Part shown: positions 9,364 through 17,865 of the stretch, one piece after another
How the letters are laid out: each line of letters begins with the position of its first letter
How positions within the stretch are numbered: position 1 is the first letter of the stretch
Position numbers and translations under genes: made by a program
Notes under the pieces: generated by a model
Databases searched by the model: none
What the model was told of the DNA's origin: nothing
Seen by the model: the letters and a program-made list of their open reading frames with translations, nothing else
Assembly (NCBI GenBank): GCA_017306865.1
Contig: JAFKHH010000011.1
Coordinates: 558,001-622,000 of the forward strand
DNA from: Filimonas sp.
GTDB taxonomy: Bacteria > Bacteroidota > Bacteroidia > Chitinophagales > Chitinophagaceae
Direction of reading: 5' to 3'
Length of the DNA stretch: 64,000 bases

Positions 9364-9430
9364 TTCGCCCCGGCGCGTGTCCACACGCGCTGGAAGGTAG
9401 CAGGTTCGTGAAGACACGAACCTGGGCGAA
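9364..9430. repeat. Three-way-junction-like structured element
   Basis: A 7-bp closing stem (TTCGCCC at 9364-9370 with GGGCGAA at 9424-9430) holds two hairpins: GCGCGTGT/ACACGCGC at 9373-9390 and CAGGTTCGTG/CACGAACCTG at 9401-9424, the latter with loop AAGA. The last G of the second hairpin is shared with the closing stem. It is not a tRNA: there is no CCA-type end, no anticodon arm of the right size and no T-arm consensus. Confidence 0.6.
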
Positions 9431-9442
9431 GCAAGACGATAC

Positions 9443-9475
9443 AATCCTGACAGGTCTTTAAGACCTGTCAGGATT
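9443..9475. terminator. 33-base perfect palindrome, possible terminator for the YaiO operon
   Basis: Two 16-base arms (AATCCTGACAGGTCTT and complement) flank a single T. The core is identical to the palindrome at 53987-54019. There is no long T tract, so termination is less sure than the palindrome itself. Confidence 0.5.
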
Positions 9476-9578
9476 CGGCAAGAGGCTTACTACTGTGTAG
9501 TTTCTTTGCGGCCTTTGCGATACTTGGCGCCTTTGCGTGAAATGTGTTCTCAAAAAAACTGATTTTAAAACATAAAAA

Positions 9579-11831
9579 ATGTGGCGTAAAATGTTTCAGG
9601 CACTTCTCTTTTTTGCGGGCATGTGTTGCAATATGGCTTGTGGCATTGTAGATAGCAATTTTACGTTGGCAGATAACGGCAGAAGTAATTTTACCATTGT
9701 AATACCTGCAGAAGCATCTAAAGCAGAAAAACATGCGGCGCAAGTATTTCAGCAATACCTGAAACAAATATCTGGTTTACAACTGCCACTAACCACAGAA
9801 GCAAGCTATAAAGGAAAGGCAGCAGTCTATATAGGAAAAGTGGAAGCCGCTGGTCGTTTTAATCCTAAAAAAATAGAAGGCGAGGGGTTCATTATAGCCA
9901 CTGACAATGACAACCTCTACATTACCGGAGGCACAGGACAGGGCGTGGTATATGGTGTATATGCTTTTTTAGAAAAGTATCTCAACTGTAAAAAATTATA
10001 TACAGGAAAAGCCATTGTGCCGCAGCAAAAAAAAGTCTACCTCACTGCGGGAATACTGGATAAGCAAATAACACCTTTTGTGTACAGGCAAGTGTACTAT
10101 CCTGCATCTAACGACGCAGAATATATGGAATGGCATGGGCTGCATAAGTTCGAAGACCTTTGGGGTATATGGGGACATTCATTTTTCAAATTAGTGCCTC
10201 CGCAGGATTACTTTAAGCCACACCCGGAATATTTCGCATTGGTAGATGGTAAAAGGCAGGCAACACAATTGTGTCTCTCTAATGAAGACGTGTTTAAGAT
10301 AACTGTAGAAAACCTGAAGAAACGTTTTGCGCAAAATCCTGATGCGGAATATTGGTCTGTAAGTATCAATGATGATCTTGGGTATTGCACCTGCGACAAG
10401 TGTAAAAAAACAGACGCTGAAGAAGGTGGGCCACAGGGATCGTTGATCCGTTTCGTAAACAGGATTGCAAAGACCTTCCCCGATAAGAAATTCACTACGC
10501 TCGCATACCTCTATACAAGCCATCCTTCTAAAACAAAGCCTGAAAGTAATGTGATCATCATGCTGAGTGATATTGATGCATACAGGACAAAACCATTGAC
10601 ACAGGAAAGCTCTGCTGCCTCATTCAGACGTGATCTCGAAGGGTGGGCTAAAATGACAAAGCAGATCTTTATCTGGGACTATACAACCCAGTTTACCAAC
10701 TATCTTGCACCATTTCCTGACCTGGACAACTTACAGGCAAATGTGCAATACCTGCAACAACAAAATGTGAAAGGCATTTTCTCCCAGGGTAGTGGCGATA
10801 CATATAGTGAGCTGGCTGAACTGAGAAGTTACCTCTTATCCTACTTGCTGTGGAATCCCGCAGCAGATATAGCAGCTATAAAAAAAGAATTTTTAGATAA
10901 CTATTATGGCGCGGCTGCCACATCGGTGCAGCAATATATAGATCGCCTGCAAGCTGAGGCAAAAAGCAGCAAACGGAAAATAGATATTTATGGTAACCCG
11001 ATCAATGAATACGATAGTTACCTGTCTCCAGAACTTATAGATCAGTATTCCACTATTCTTGATAAAGCAGAAGCGGCGGTAGAAAAAGATACAGTATTGC
11101 TTAACCGTGTAAACAACGTGCGCCTTTCCCTGGATTACACGGTACTGCAACAGTCAAAGTTTTTCGGGCAAGAGAAGTTTGGCTATTTGCAAGGCGATGG
11201 AAAAAACAGCTATGTTGTAAAGCCAAACTGGGCCGCAAAAATTTCCCGTTTCGTAGCGCAGGCAAAAAAGGCCGGTGTTACAGAATTGTCAGAAGGCAGC
11301 ATCTCTCCGGACGATTACCAGAAAGAATGGAACACTATACTGGCAAAGCCATTCAAAGCCAACCTTGCATATAATGCCAAAGTAACATTGGCGAATCCTT
11401 TATCAGAAGACTTTCCCGCAAAGAAAGAACGGACATTGGTAGATAATGTAAATGGCTATACAGAGTTTAGCTATAATTGGCTGTTGTTCTATGGTGCCGA
11501 TATGATAGCGACTGTAGACCTGGGAGCGGCTAAATCATTTACAAATGTTGATCTGCATTTTCTCGAAGACCAACGCCACTGGATCTTTCTGCCAACAGAT
11601 GTTACGGTAGAAACTTCGGATGATGGGGTGAAGTACACCACATTCGGAACTAAGAAATTACCAGCGCCGGATGAGATCTATAGTGCAAGCATCAATACAA
11701 CCTCTTTCTCCAAGAAGACCACTGCACGCTATGTACGCGTAACTGCAAAGTGCCTCGGATCATTGCCGGTATGGCGGTTCAGGCAAAACAGGAAGCCGTC
11801 ACTGGCGTGTGATGAAATTCTTCTCTGGTAG
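9579..11831 (+). CDS. Secreted DUF4838 glycosidase-like protein with C-terminal F5/8-type C domain
   Basis: The 750-residue protein has an N-terminal export signal (about residues 1-22, with several Cys, so a lipoprotein is possible). An alpha-glucuronidase-type N-terminal domain follows (about 25-130; KHAAQVFQQYLKQISG and GTGQGVVYGVYAFLEKYL). The DUF4838 core (about 170-440) contains SINDDLGYCTCDKCKK. The last about 130 residues read as a discoidin/F5-8C carbohydrate-binding module. DUF4838 proteins are presumed carbohydrate-active through this GH67-like N-terminal part; no substrate is established for this one. It stands alone, bracketed by 54-bp inverted repeats, between the exporter operon and the acyl-transfer operon. 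Confidence 0.8.
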   Translation: MWRKMFQALLFFAGMCCNMACGIVDSNFTLADNGRSNFTIVIPAEASKAEKHAAQVFQQYLKQISGLQLPLTTEASYKGKAAVYIGKVEAAGRFNPKKIEGEGFIIATDNDNLYITGGTGQGVVYGVYAFLEKYLNCKKLYTGKAIVPQQKKVYLTAGILDKQITPFVYRQVYYPASNDAEYMEWHGLHKFEDLWGIWGHSFFKLVPPQDYFKPHPEYFALVDGKRQATQLCLSNEDVFKITVENLKKRFAQNPDAEYWSVSINDDLGYCTCDKCKKTDAEEGGPQGSLIRFVNRIAKTFPDKKFTTLAYLYTSHPSKTKPESNVIIMLSDIDAYRTKPLTQESSAASFRRDLEGWAKMTKQIFIWDYTTQFTNYLAPFPDLDNLQANVQYLQQQNVKGIFSQGSGDTYSELAELRSYLLSYLLWNPAADIAAIKKEFLDNYYGAAATSVQQYIDRLQAEAKSSKRKIDIYGNPINEYDSYLSPELIDQYSTILDKAEAAVEKDTVLLNRVNNVRLSLDYTVLQQSKFFGQEKFGYLQGDGKNSYVVKPNWAAKISRFVAQAKKAGVTELSEGSISPDDYQKEWNTILAKPFKANLAYNAKVTLANPLSEDFPAKKERTLVDNVNGYTEFSYNWLLFYGADMIATVDLGAAKSFTNVDLHFLEDQRHWIFLPTDVTVETSDDGVKYTTFGTKKLPAPDEIYSASINTTSFSKKTTARYVRVTAKCLGSLPVWRFRQNRKPSLACDEILLW

Positions 11832-11860
11832 TGCAGCTAAGATGCCGATCCATTGTTTAA

Positions 11861-12083
11861 TTGTTATATGGTTATATTGTTTTGAGCGGAGTTTCACGCA
11901 AACGCAAAGAATTAGCCACAAAGGCACGAAAGCACGGAGAAAACACCAAGAGTCGAAGGGGCATAAAGTGAGTGGTGAGTTGCCCGTTGTGCGTAAGCCC
12001 ATTCACGATTGCCGTCTCACGACCCACGTTTTCCTTCGCTTCGATCCAATAATTTAACTATGTAACCATTAAACAATTACAAC
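11861..12083. repeat. Composite repeat spacer including the right 54-bp inverted repeat
   Basis: It holds an AATTGTTATATGGTTATATTG tract (11861-11882) and its inverse (12053-12080), a CGCAAACGCAAAGAA / CACAAAGGCACGAAAGCACGG tract (11896-11940), and the right 54-bp inverted-repeat copy at 11993-12046 with an extension to about 11971. Confidence 0.75.
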
Positions 12084-12087
12084 TCGT

Positions 12088-12330
12088 TCACGATTTCTTC
12101 TCTTCAATACTCACACACATATCACCCACCTTGCGCCACTTTTGAATTTCGCCGTTGGAAAATTTTGTTTTAAAATGTTTTTCTACCGCAACCACTAATT
12201 GTATGTGGCTGATAGAATCCCATTCCTCTATATCATTTGCGGTTGTTTCTTCTGTCAGTACAATAGAGTCATTATCTAATACATCCCTGAAGATGCCGGT
12301 CAACTCTTCTAATAATTGTTCGTAAGCCAT
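12088..12330 (-). CDS. Acyl carrier protein
   Basis: This 80-residue acidic protein has the carrier-protein motif EEWDSISHIQLV, placing the phosphopantetheine attachment site at Ser39. The helix pattern and length fit the ACP/PCP family. Its start is 8 bases after the FkbH stop, and the gene order MBOAT, AlgX/DltD-like, FkbH, ACP on one strand implies one transcript. It is not next to fatty-acid synthesis genes (plsX is at 18054), so a dedicated carrier is likely: it would hold the acyl group that FkbH loads and MBOAT passes on. A phosphopantetheinyl transferase that could activate it is encoded at 24055-24687. Confidence 0.9.
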   Translation of the reverse strand: MAYEQLLEELTGIFRDVLDNDSIVLTEETTANDIEEWDSISHIQLVVAVEKHFKTKFSNGEIQKWRKVGDMCVSIEEKKS

Positions 12331-12338
12331 TTGTATAA

Positions 12339-14078
12339 TTATTTTACTGTGATAAAAATGGGTTGCTCCGTCAGCGGGCTGCCTGTATCAATGTGCCACA
12401 GGTTGTTGCCACCATCGCTAAAGCCAAGCGAAGCATAATGTTCCCTTACCAAACCATTCTTCTTCGTAGGAATATACTCACCCGTTACACGATTAAAACC
12501 TTTTTCTTTTGCAACAGCCAGTATGCGCTCAAGTGTAAAACGTTCCATACCTCTTTTCAATACACGGCAGCTCATTACCCAGCTATCAATGAATAAGGTG
12601 CCTGCTTCCTGCTCATGCAGTATCACATACGCGATCAGTCCATAATCGCCATACTTATCGCGCAGGGAAAAAGAAAGTGTATGATGCGCCTCGCTCGCAC
12701 TGGTAGCTGTTACTTCCGCATCCGTATAACGCACTGTACGAAGATTAAACTGGTTGGAGCGTTGTGAGAGTTGTGCAATGCGTGGAATAGTGAAAGCATC
12801 AAATGCTTTTACCTCGCATTCCATATCAAGGCTCTCGAGGAAATCATTTTCACTCGTGAAACTTTTTTGCAATGTAGTACGCATTGCTTCTTCCTGGTAT
12901 TGCTGCGTGCGCGCACCATCTTCTTCCGTAAAAGAAGCTGTTTCAAACAAGTTGAGCTGGCGTAGGTACAACAAGTATTCCGATGGGTCTTCCGGTAGTT
13001 CGGGCACAGTTATATCAGGAATACCCTGCTTCACCATTTCTCTTTCAAAAGAATTGTCATCCAAAAAAACCATTGCGTCAAACCCAATATTCAAAATGCT
13101 TTGAATGTGGCGGATATTGTCAACCTTTGTTTCCCAGTTTGCCACAAACACTGCAATGTCATCCAGTCGCAACACCATTTCAGGATGTTGTATGAAAGGC
13201 TCACGTGCTATCTCATCCGTATTCTTACTGCACACTGCCACGATCACACCACGCTTACGCAGTTCCTTTACCCATAATTGTAATTCAGTAAAAGCTTTGC
13301 CTAAGCCAAGGCTGCCTACCTGTATGCCTTCAAGCCCATCGTCGCCAATAATGCCACCCCACGTCGTATTATCAAGGTCAAGGATCACACACTTTTTAAA
13401 GCTGCCCGATATAGCTGCAATTATATCGTACGTATTCTTTGCAACGTAGGGGAGGAAGTCTATGCTATATACCATCTCTGCATTGATATAAGGCTTTACA
13501 TCAAACGAAAAATGGTATCCTGTCTGCTGGATCAGCGAAGCAATGTCATTCAGGAAAAAATTCTTGTACGACTGGCTCAGGTCCATCAACAACAGGTTTA
13601 GCTTCTTTACCTGGTACACAAAAGAGCTTTTTACCTTTGAAGCATAGTTGCCAAATACGCCGTCGTTTATTTCGGTATAATTGCTAAAGATCACCTTTGC
13701 ACCTGTGCGCTCCGTGATCGTTTCATACAACTGTGCTGTATGCGCTGCTATATGAGAAGCAAATGCTTCTTTTGCCGGTACATCTTTTTTATAAAACTCC
13801 TTTACCAGTTTTTCGCTGCTGCGGAAAATAAGTACAAACTGAGGCGCAAACGCATACAGTTCGGATGCCGGATCAAATACCTGCCGCTCAATCTGGTTAT
13901 AGTCAGCTTCAAAAATATTGTAATGAACATGCTGTTCTATGCCATAGCCTTTGATCGCCTGCGTCAGCATCTGCGATGCAGTATCCGCAAGCAATGCTAT
14001 ACGTACCTCTTTCTGCGAAGAAAGGTCCTTCTTCAGGTTTTTCTTTAGTCTGTTAAACTCTATGACAGGGGTGTTCAT
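12339..14078 (-). CDS. FkbH-like HAD-IIIC phosphatase/acyl loader
   Basis: The 579 residues show the FkbH plan: an N-terminal SGNH-like region (about 1-220), a HAD-IIIC domain with DLDNTTWGG (Asp234, Asp236) and the later VFLDDNSFERE motif, and a GNAT-like C-terminal domain with SWVMSCRVLKRGME (Cys504) and PTKKNGLV. Characterised FkbH enzymes take 1,3-bisphosphoglycerate, remove phosphate and attach glyceryl to a carrier protein for methoxymalonyl-type extender units. No polyketide genes are present here. The neighbour 8 bases downstream is an ACP and the upstream neighbours are an AlgX-like protein and an MBOAT, so the loaded group is more likely transferred to a cell-surface molecule. The glyceryl identity is inferred from the family. 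Confidence 0.88.
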   Translation of the reverse strand: MNTPVIEFNRLKKNLKKDLSSQKEVRIALLADTASQMLTQAIKGYGIEQHVHYNIFEADYNQIERQVFDPASELYAFAPQFVLIFRSSEKLVKEFYKKDVPAKEAFASHIAAHTAQLYETITERTGAKVIFSNYTEINDGVFGNYASKVKSSFVYQVKKLNLLLMDLSQSYKNFFLNDIASLIQQTGYHFSFDVKPYINAEMVYSIDFLPYVAKNTYDIIAAISGSFKKCVILDLDNTTWGGIIGDDGLEGIQVGSLGLGKAFTELQLWVKELRKRGVIVAVCSKNTDEIAREPFIQHPEMVLRLDDIAVFVANWETKVDNIRHIQSILNIGFDAMVFLDDNSFEREMVKQGIPDITVPELPEDPSEYLLYLRQLNLFETASFTEEDGARTQQYQEEAMRTTLQKSFTSENDFLESLDMECEVKAFDAFTIPRIAQLSQRSNQFNLRTVRYTDAEVTATSASEAHHTLSFSLRDKYGDYGLIAYVILHEQEAGTLFIDSWVMSCRVLKRGMERFTLERILAVAKEKGFNRVTGEYIPTKKNGLVREHYASLGFSDGGNNLWHIDTGSPLTEQPIFITVK

Positions 14079-14103
14079 ATTGTTTTGTTATTGTAAAGAC
14101 GAA

Positions 14104-14189
14104 GGATTTGAAATTTGAGATTTAAAATTTGAAATGGATATACATACTCCATAGGTCATCTCAAATATTAAATCTCAAATTTCAAATGG
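14104..14189. repeat. Intra-operon inverted repeat of the TTTGAAATTTGAGATTT family
   Basis: Arms at 14104-14135 and 14159-14187 are complementary over most of their length with a loop of about 25 bases. A second element at 33811-33888 has the same arms and a related loop (ATAGGTCATCTCAAAT). It fills the 138-base gap between the AlgX-like and FkbH genes. Confidence 0.75.
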
Positions 14190-14216
14190 TTTATGTGTTT
14201 AAAGCTTTTACTTTAT

Positions 14217-15242
14217 TTATTTTGTATAAAGCACCTTATATAACTCCTTCTCATTTTCAGAAGGCGGGTACTGCTTGTGCGTTCTGCTCAGTTTGTTACG
14301 CTGAGAGAAATAATAATCGATCACATCGCCCGGAGACGTTGCCACGATCACTACATCCGGTTCAGAGAATTTAGTTTTATCTGTGTACAGGGAAATATAA
14401 TCTTCCAGTGTATAACCGATCACAGACGCATTGATGATTTCTTTATCAGCAAATTTTCCCTGCAACAAAGATGTAATGATATACTCATTGTCCAGGAAAG
14501 GGCAATACACTTCAGAATCACCCATAAACAGAATGCGTTGTTTTGTTTTAGGGAAAGCCAGGTCATAGTTCATACGCAAGCCCTGCTTATTTGTTACTAC
14601 ATGATAAGGCAGGTTTTTGCCGCCATCTAATACCTGGTCCATACCTGCTTCAAGGTCATTGAATGTTTCAGGGCGTTTGTCGTAAGTAGCGGTTGATTTT
14701 GCCGCAGCATATTTAGGTATATACTTAGCCAGCTCGTCTGCAAGTTTTGCAGCACCTTCCTTAGACCAGTGACCATCTTTCGGGATCTGTGTTAACTCCT
14801 GAGCAGTAAAGCCGTGAATGAAAGGCGTTACATCGATCGTTTCAACACCATTCGATTTAGCAGCGCTATTGAGAAAATCAATGCCCGCTTTTTCTTCTAC
14901 CGTCATATCCTTAACTGCACCCGGCGTAATCACCAGCAGTACAAATTTTGCTCCTGTCGCTTCTACTGTTTTCTTCAGTGTGCCAAGATCGGCAGAGTAG
15001 CGGCCCTTCAACTCAGCATAAGTTTTTTCGCCAACGGGTCCGGCTTTCAGGAAGATGGGGATGTACTCCGGTACTTTCGGGTATTCTTTGATAAAAGGGT
15101 TTTCAGCAGTTTCAGTAGATGCATCATCTATTACGACGCTGTCCTTTTGGTTGTTTGCAGCATTGCCGTTGGATCCACAGCTATGCAACATAAAAGCAGA
15201 GCTGATCAGTAATGCGCCAGCAAGAGCTTTGTGCTTGTTCAT
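14217..15242 (-). CDS. AlgX/AlgJ/DltD-like SGNH lipoprotein
   Basis: The 341-residue protein begins with a lipoprotein-type signal (LHSC, Cys22), placing it in the periplasm on a membrane. The motif order matches the AlgX/AlgJ acetyltransferases: DGHWSKEGA (Asp156, His158) precedes GDSEVY (Ser243), together a Ser-His-Asp set. These proteins receive an acyl group passed through an MBOAT channel and place it on a polysaccharide. The gene starts 16 bases after the MBOAT stop, as in alginate, cellulose and teichoic-acid acylation operons. The acceptor may be the polymer made by the synthases at 3254-6255, which is inference from proximity. Confidence 0.82.
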   Translation of the reverse strand: MNKHKALAGALLISSAFMLHSCGSNGNAANNQKDSVVIDDASTETAENPFIKEYPKVPEYIPIFLKAGPVGEKTYAELKGRYSADLGTLKKTVEATGAKFVLLVITPGAVKDMTVEEKAGIDFLNSAAKSNGVETIDVTPFIHGFTAQELTQIPKDGHWSKEGAAKLADELAKYIPKYAAAKSTATYDKRPETFNDLEAGMDQVLDGGKNLPYHVVTNKQGLRMNYDLAFPKTKQRILFMGDSEVYCPFLDNEYIITSLLQGKFADKEIINASVIGYTLEDYISLYTDKTKFSEPDVVIVATSPGDVIDYYFSQRNKLSRTHKQYPPSENEKELYKVLYTK

Positions 15243-15258
15243 TGTTTATTTATTGAAT

Positions 15259-16680
15259 TTAGAATTTGAAATAGTAGTATTCCTGCATATTCATCTTCTT
15301 ATGCCAGAGATAGATCATCACGATCACACCTGCACATAAGATCAACTGCAACCATCTGTACTTGCCGATAAAATCCAACACATATGCACGCTTGCGAAAC
15401 AACCATTCTACCACTAGTAATAGCAACACCCATTTCAGGTTGCTATAGATGAAAACAGGAGGTTTGTTGAAAAATTGCAACGTGAACATATTTTTATAAA
15501 AGCCAAACGCGTCTTGTATCGTATCAGCCTTAAAGAAGATCCAGGTAAATATGAGGAATAAGAAAAGTAATAGATGTACGATGGTATTGAACAGGGCGGC
15601 AGGTAATTTTTTCTTTAGCCTTCCGCGCCATTTTTTTGTCAATACCTCATACGAAAGACCAATGCCGTGCAAGGCGCCCCATATTACAAACGTCCATCCT
15701 GCACCATGCCACAGGCCACTGATCGTAAACGTTACCATAAGGCCAAATACAACACCCCATACACCCCAGTTACGCTTATCTACAATCACGGGCATAAAGA
15801 TGTATTCATTGAACCATTTGGTTAATGATACGTGCCACCTGTGCCAGAAGTCCTGTATGTTTTTGCAGAAAAATGGGTAATGAAAATTTTGAAAAATGTC
15901 AATAGCAAACAGCTTTGCAACACCACGTGCAATATCTGAGTAGCCGGAGAAGTCCGCATACATCTGGAAGCCAAAGAGTACAGCTCCGATAAAAAGCGTG
16001 CTGCCGTAATTATGGCTATAGTTTGCGAAACAGTAATTTGCTGCGAGTGAAATGTTGTCTGCAATCACCATCTTCTTAAACAATCCCCAGATGATTTGCG
16101 TTGCACCTGCCTGTATATGATCCATGCTGAACTTGCGCTGCGCTGCAAACTGTGGCAGCGTTTCACTTGCAGAAGGAATAGGCCCGGACAGCAGGTGAGG
16201 GAAGAAGCTGACGTAAGCGCCATAAGTAATGAAATCCTTTTCCGGTGCTATCTTCTCCCGGTACACATCTGTAATGTAACCAATGGTGGTAAACGTGTAA
16301 AAGCTGATACCTACTGGCACAAGTAAGTGTAGTGCAGATATACCATTGCTCTTACTGTTGAAAAGACCATTGATGGTCTCAATAACAAAGTTGGTGTACT
16401 TCAATACTGCAAGACATGCGGTCGCAAGAATGATGGAAAGAACGAATGTTATTTTCCGCCTGCGAATATCTTTTGAATTGGAAAGTAACCAGCCGCTGCC
16501 ATAACCGATAAGTGTAAGCGCGAGCAGATAAATAGGGAAAGCTTTGTGCATCCAGCCATAAAAAAAATAGCTGGCGATAAGCAGTAGTACGTTTTGGATT
16601 CGAGACCGGTTATATAATAACCAGTACAACGAAAAGACAATGGCACCGAAGTACACAAAGTCCATCGAGTTAAATAACAT
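15259..16680 (-). CDS. MBOAT-family O-acyltransferase (AlgI/DltB type)
   Basis: I place the start at the ATG ending at 16680, which gives the usual MBOAT opening MLFNSMDFVYFG and 473 residues; the frame extends further up only through a GTG and a Lys/Phe-rich stretch. About eleven hydrophobic segments are visible. The conserved region SGLWHGAGWTFVIWGALHG carries the catalytic His. MBOAT proteins move acyl groups from a cytoplasmic donor across the inner membrane to a periplasmic partner. It heads an operon with an AlgX-like lipoprotein, an FkbH-like loader and an ACP, so the donor is probably an acyl-ACP rather than acetyl-CoA, as in the Dlt system. Confidence 0.9.
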   Translation of the reverse strand: MLFNSMDFVYFGAIVFSLYWLLYNRSRIQNVLLLIASYFFYGWMHKAFPIYLLALTLIGYGSGWLLSNSKDIRRRKITFVLSIILATACLAVLKYTNFVIETINGLFNSKSNGISALHLLVPVGISFYTFTTIGYITDVYREKIAPEKDFITYGAYVSFFPHLLSGPIPSASETLPQFAAQRKFSMDHIQAGATQIIWGLFKKMVIADNISLAANYCFANYSHNYGSTLFIGAVLFGFQMYADFSGYSDIARGVAKLFAIDIFQNFHYPFFCKNIQDFWHRWHVSLTKWFNEYIFMPVIVDKRNWGVWGVVFGLMVTFTISGLWHGAGWTFVIWGALHGIGLSYEVLTKKWRGRLKKKLPAALFNTIVHLLLFLFLIFTWIFFKADTIQDAFGFYKNMFTLQFFNKPPVFIYSNLKWVLLLLVVEWLFRKRAYVLDFIGKYRWLQLILCAGVIVMIYLWHKKMNMQEYYYFKF

Positions 16681-16919
16681 AGAGGATACGAAAGGCTTTG
16701 GATTAAAAAGTACCCTCAAGAAAGTCAAAAAAAACGAGACTAAAAAATTTTTCACAAGAATGGTAATCCCTTGCTGTAGCGGGGTTTGGTGGGTAATTCT
16801 GGTTTTTTTTCAAAAAAATGGAGGATAACACATACTGGAAGTGTCTCATAATAGGAAAGGGGGCTGACCGTGGTTTACTGTACATTATTTATTACCTGCT
16901 GAATAAACCGTTATACGCA

Positions 16920-17204
16920 ATGCAACGACGCAAATGGTCATACGAGGAAAAATACCGCATAGTGAAGGAATCGTTTAGTGATGGTGTGGATTATATTCTA
17001 AGAAAGTATAACATATCACCGGCTATGTTATCTGACTGGAAGGTAAATATGGCCAGGCATGGTTCTTTTGGAGGCGTAGAATGGAACGGTGCTGCAGTGC
17101 TGGTACAGTTGAAAAATGAAAATGAATACCTGCGCAGGATAGTGGCACGGCAGGCGCTGGAACTGGCTTTGCGGACAGAGGTGATTAAGAACAGCAGTTA
17201 TTAA
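16920..17204 (+). pseudogene. Orphan transposase OrfA (IS3/IS911-like helix-turn-helix), insertion-sequence remnant
   Basis: From the ATG at 16920 the 95 residues read MQRRKWSYEEKYRIVKE and continue with an ILRKYNISPAMLSDWK helix-turn-helix and a C-terminal helix resembling the OrfA leucine zipper. This is the first-frame protein of IS3-type elements. No DDE integrase OrfB follows, since the next gene is an unrelated secreted protein at 17248, and no flanking terminal inverted repeats were found. The frame stays open upstream to 16818 but that part does not resemble the family. It is either a decayed element or a retained DNA-binding protein. It adjoins the 5' side of the MBOAT operon. Confidence 0.6.
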
Positions 17205-17247
17205 CCTTGCTTGTACATATAACATTTATCATAAATAAACCTTTTGT

Positions 17248-17811
17248 ATGAAACAATTATTCTTTGCATTCATTGCTGTATTGACAGTAGGCGCTGCAAC
17301 TGCTCAGTCTCAAAATGAAATTACCATTACTGCAAGCAAACCCATTGCAAAATCGGAAACGCCGCAACAGATCATTAAAGCGGTGGAGACAAAATTCCCG
17401 GATGCAAAAGCGATCCAATATTTTAAGACACCCACCAATGCGATTAAAAATGGCTGGGTGGTAACAGAAGATGGAAGCATCAGTCCAGACTCAAGGATAG
17501 ACCATTATACCATTAGCTTCAAAAGAGCGAATGTGCAATACTTTGGCTTATATGCGGCAGACGGCACGCTGGAGCAAGGTAAGTATGAAGAAGACCAGGC
17601 TAAGTTACCGCCGCCTGTAAAGCAGACGCTGACCAACCTGGCAAAACAACACCCTGAATACACTGGCTATACCGTGGATTCGAAGACGTATTACCGCACA
17701 CAGGATTATTCTAAGAAGAAAGACTTCTACGAAATTATTGTAAGCCAGGGTGGCAAAAACAAAAAGAAAATATATGTAGCGCCTGATGGCATGCTCATCA
17801 AGGTGAAATAA
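17248..17811 (+). CDS. Secreted PepSY-like protein
   Basis: The 187 residues start with a signal peptide ending at about residue 19 (GAATAQ). The body has two repeats that look like PepSY-like domains: TPQQIIKAVETKFPDAKAIQYF and later PPVKQTLTNLAKQHPEYTGY, each followed by beta strands. This is the periplasmic PepSY-like fold common in Bacteroidota, with no assigned function. It has its own terminator at 17866-17895. The gene stands between the transposase remnant and the convergent plsX operon, with no partner suggesting a role. Confidence 0.7.
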   Translation: MKQLFFAFIAVLTVGAATAQSQNEITITASKPIAKSETPQQIIKAVETKFPDAKAIQYFKTPTNAIKNGWVVTEDGSISPDSRIDHYTISFKRANVQYFGLYAADGTLEQGKYEEDQAKLPPPVKQTLTNLAKQHPEYTGYTVDSKTYYRTQDYSKKKDFYEIIVSQGGKNKKKIYVAPDGMLIKVK

Positions 17812-17865
17812 ACGATTTGTTGCTGCTCTTATAAGCAGTACAGTTGTCTAAGCAGTAGTTTAACC

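Larger units (their letters stand above)
9266..9578. other. Spacer of 313 bases packed with repeats and stems
   Basis: No gene. It contains, in order, one copy of the 54-bp inverted repeat (9278-9331), a TTTGTGTTCTCTGCG-type tract (9336-9365), a three-way-junction-like fold (9364-9430), a 33-base palindrome (9443-9475) and a second TTTGCG tract (9500-9545). Confidence 0.7.

Noticed and set aside
9364-9430. tRNA-like cloverleaf
   Set aside because: Only two inner hairpins, stems of the wrong length, no TTC-type T arm and no discriminator/CCA context.
12088-14078. FkbH and ACP as part of a polyketide methoxymalonyl pathway
   Set aside because: No ketosynthase, acyltransferase, dehydrogenase or methyltransferase partner is present, while MBOAT and AlgX-like genes share the operon.
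16818-16919. N-terminal extension of the transposase OrfA frame
   Set aside because: The added 34 residues do not resemble OrfA, whose family start matches the ATG at 16920.
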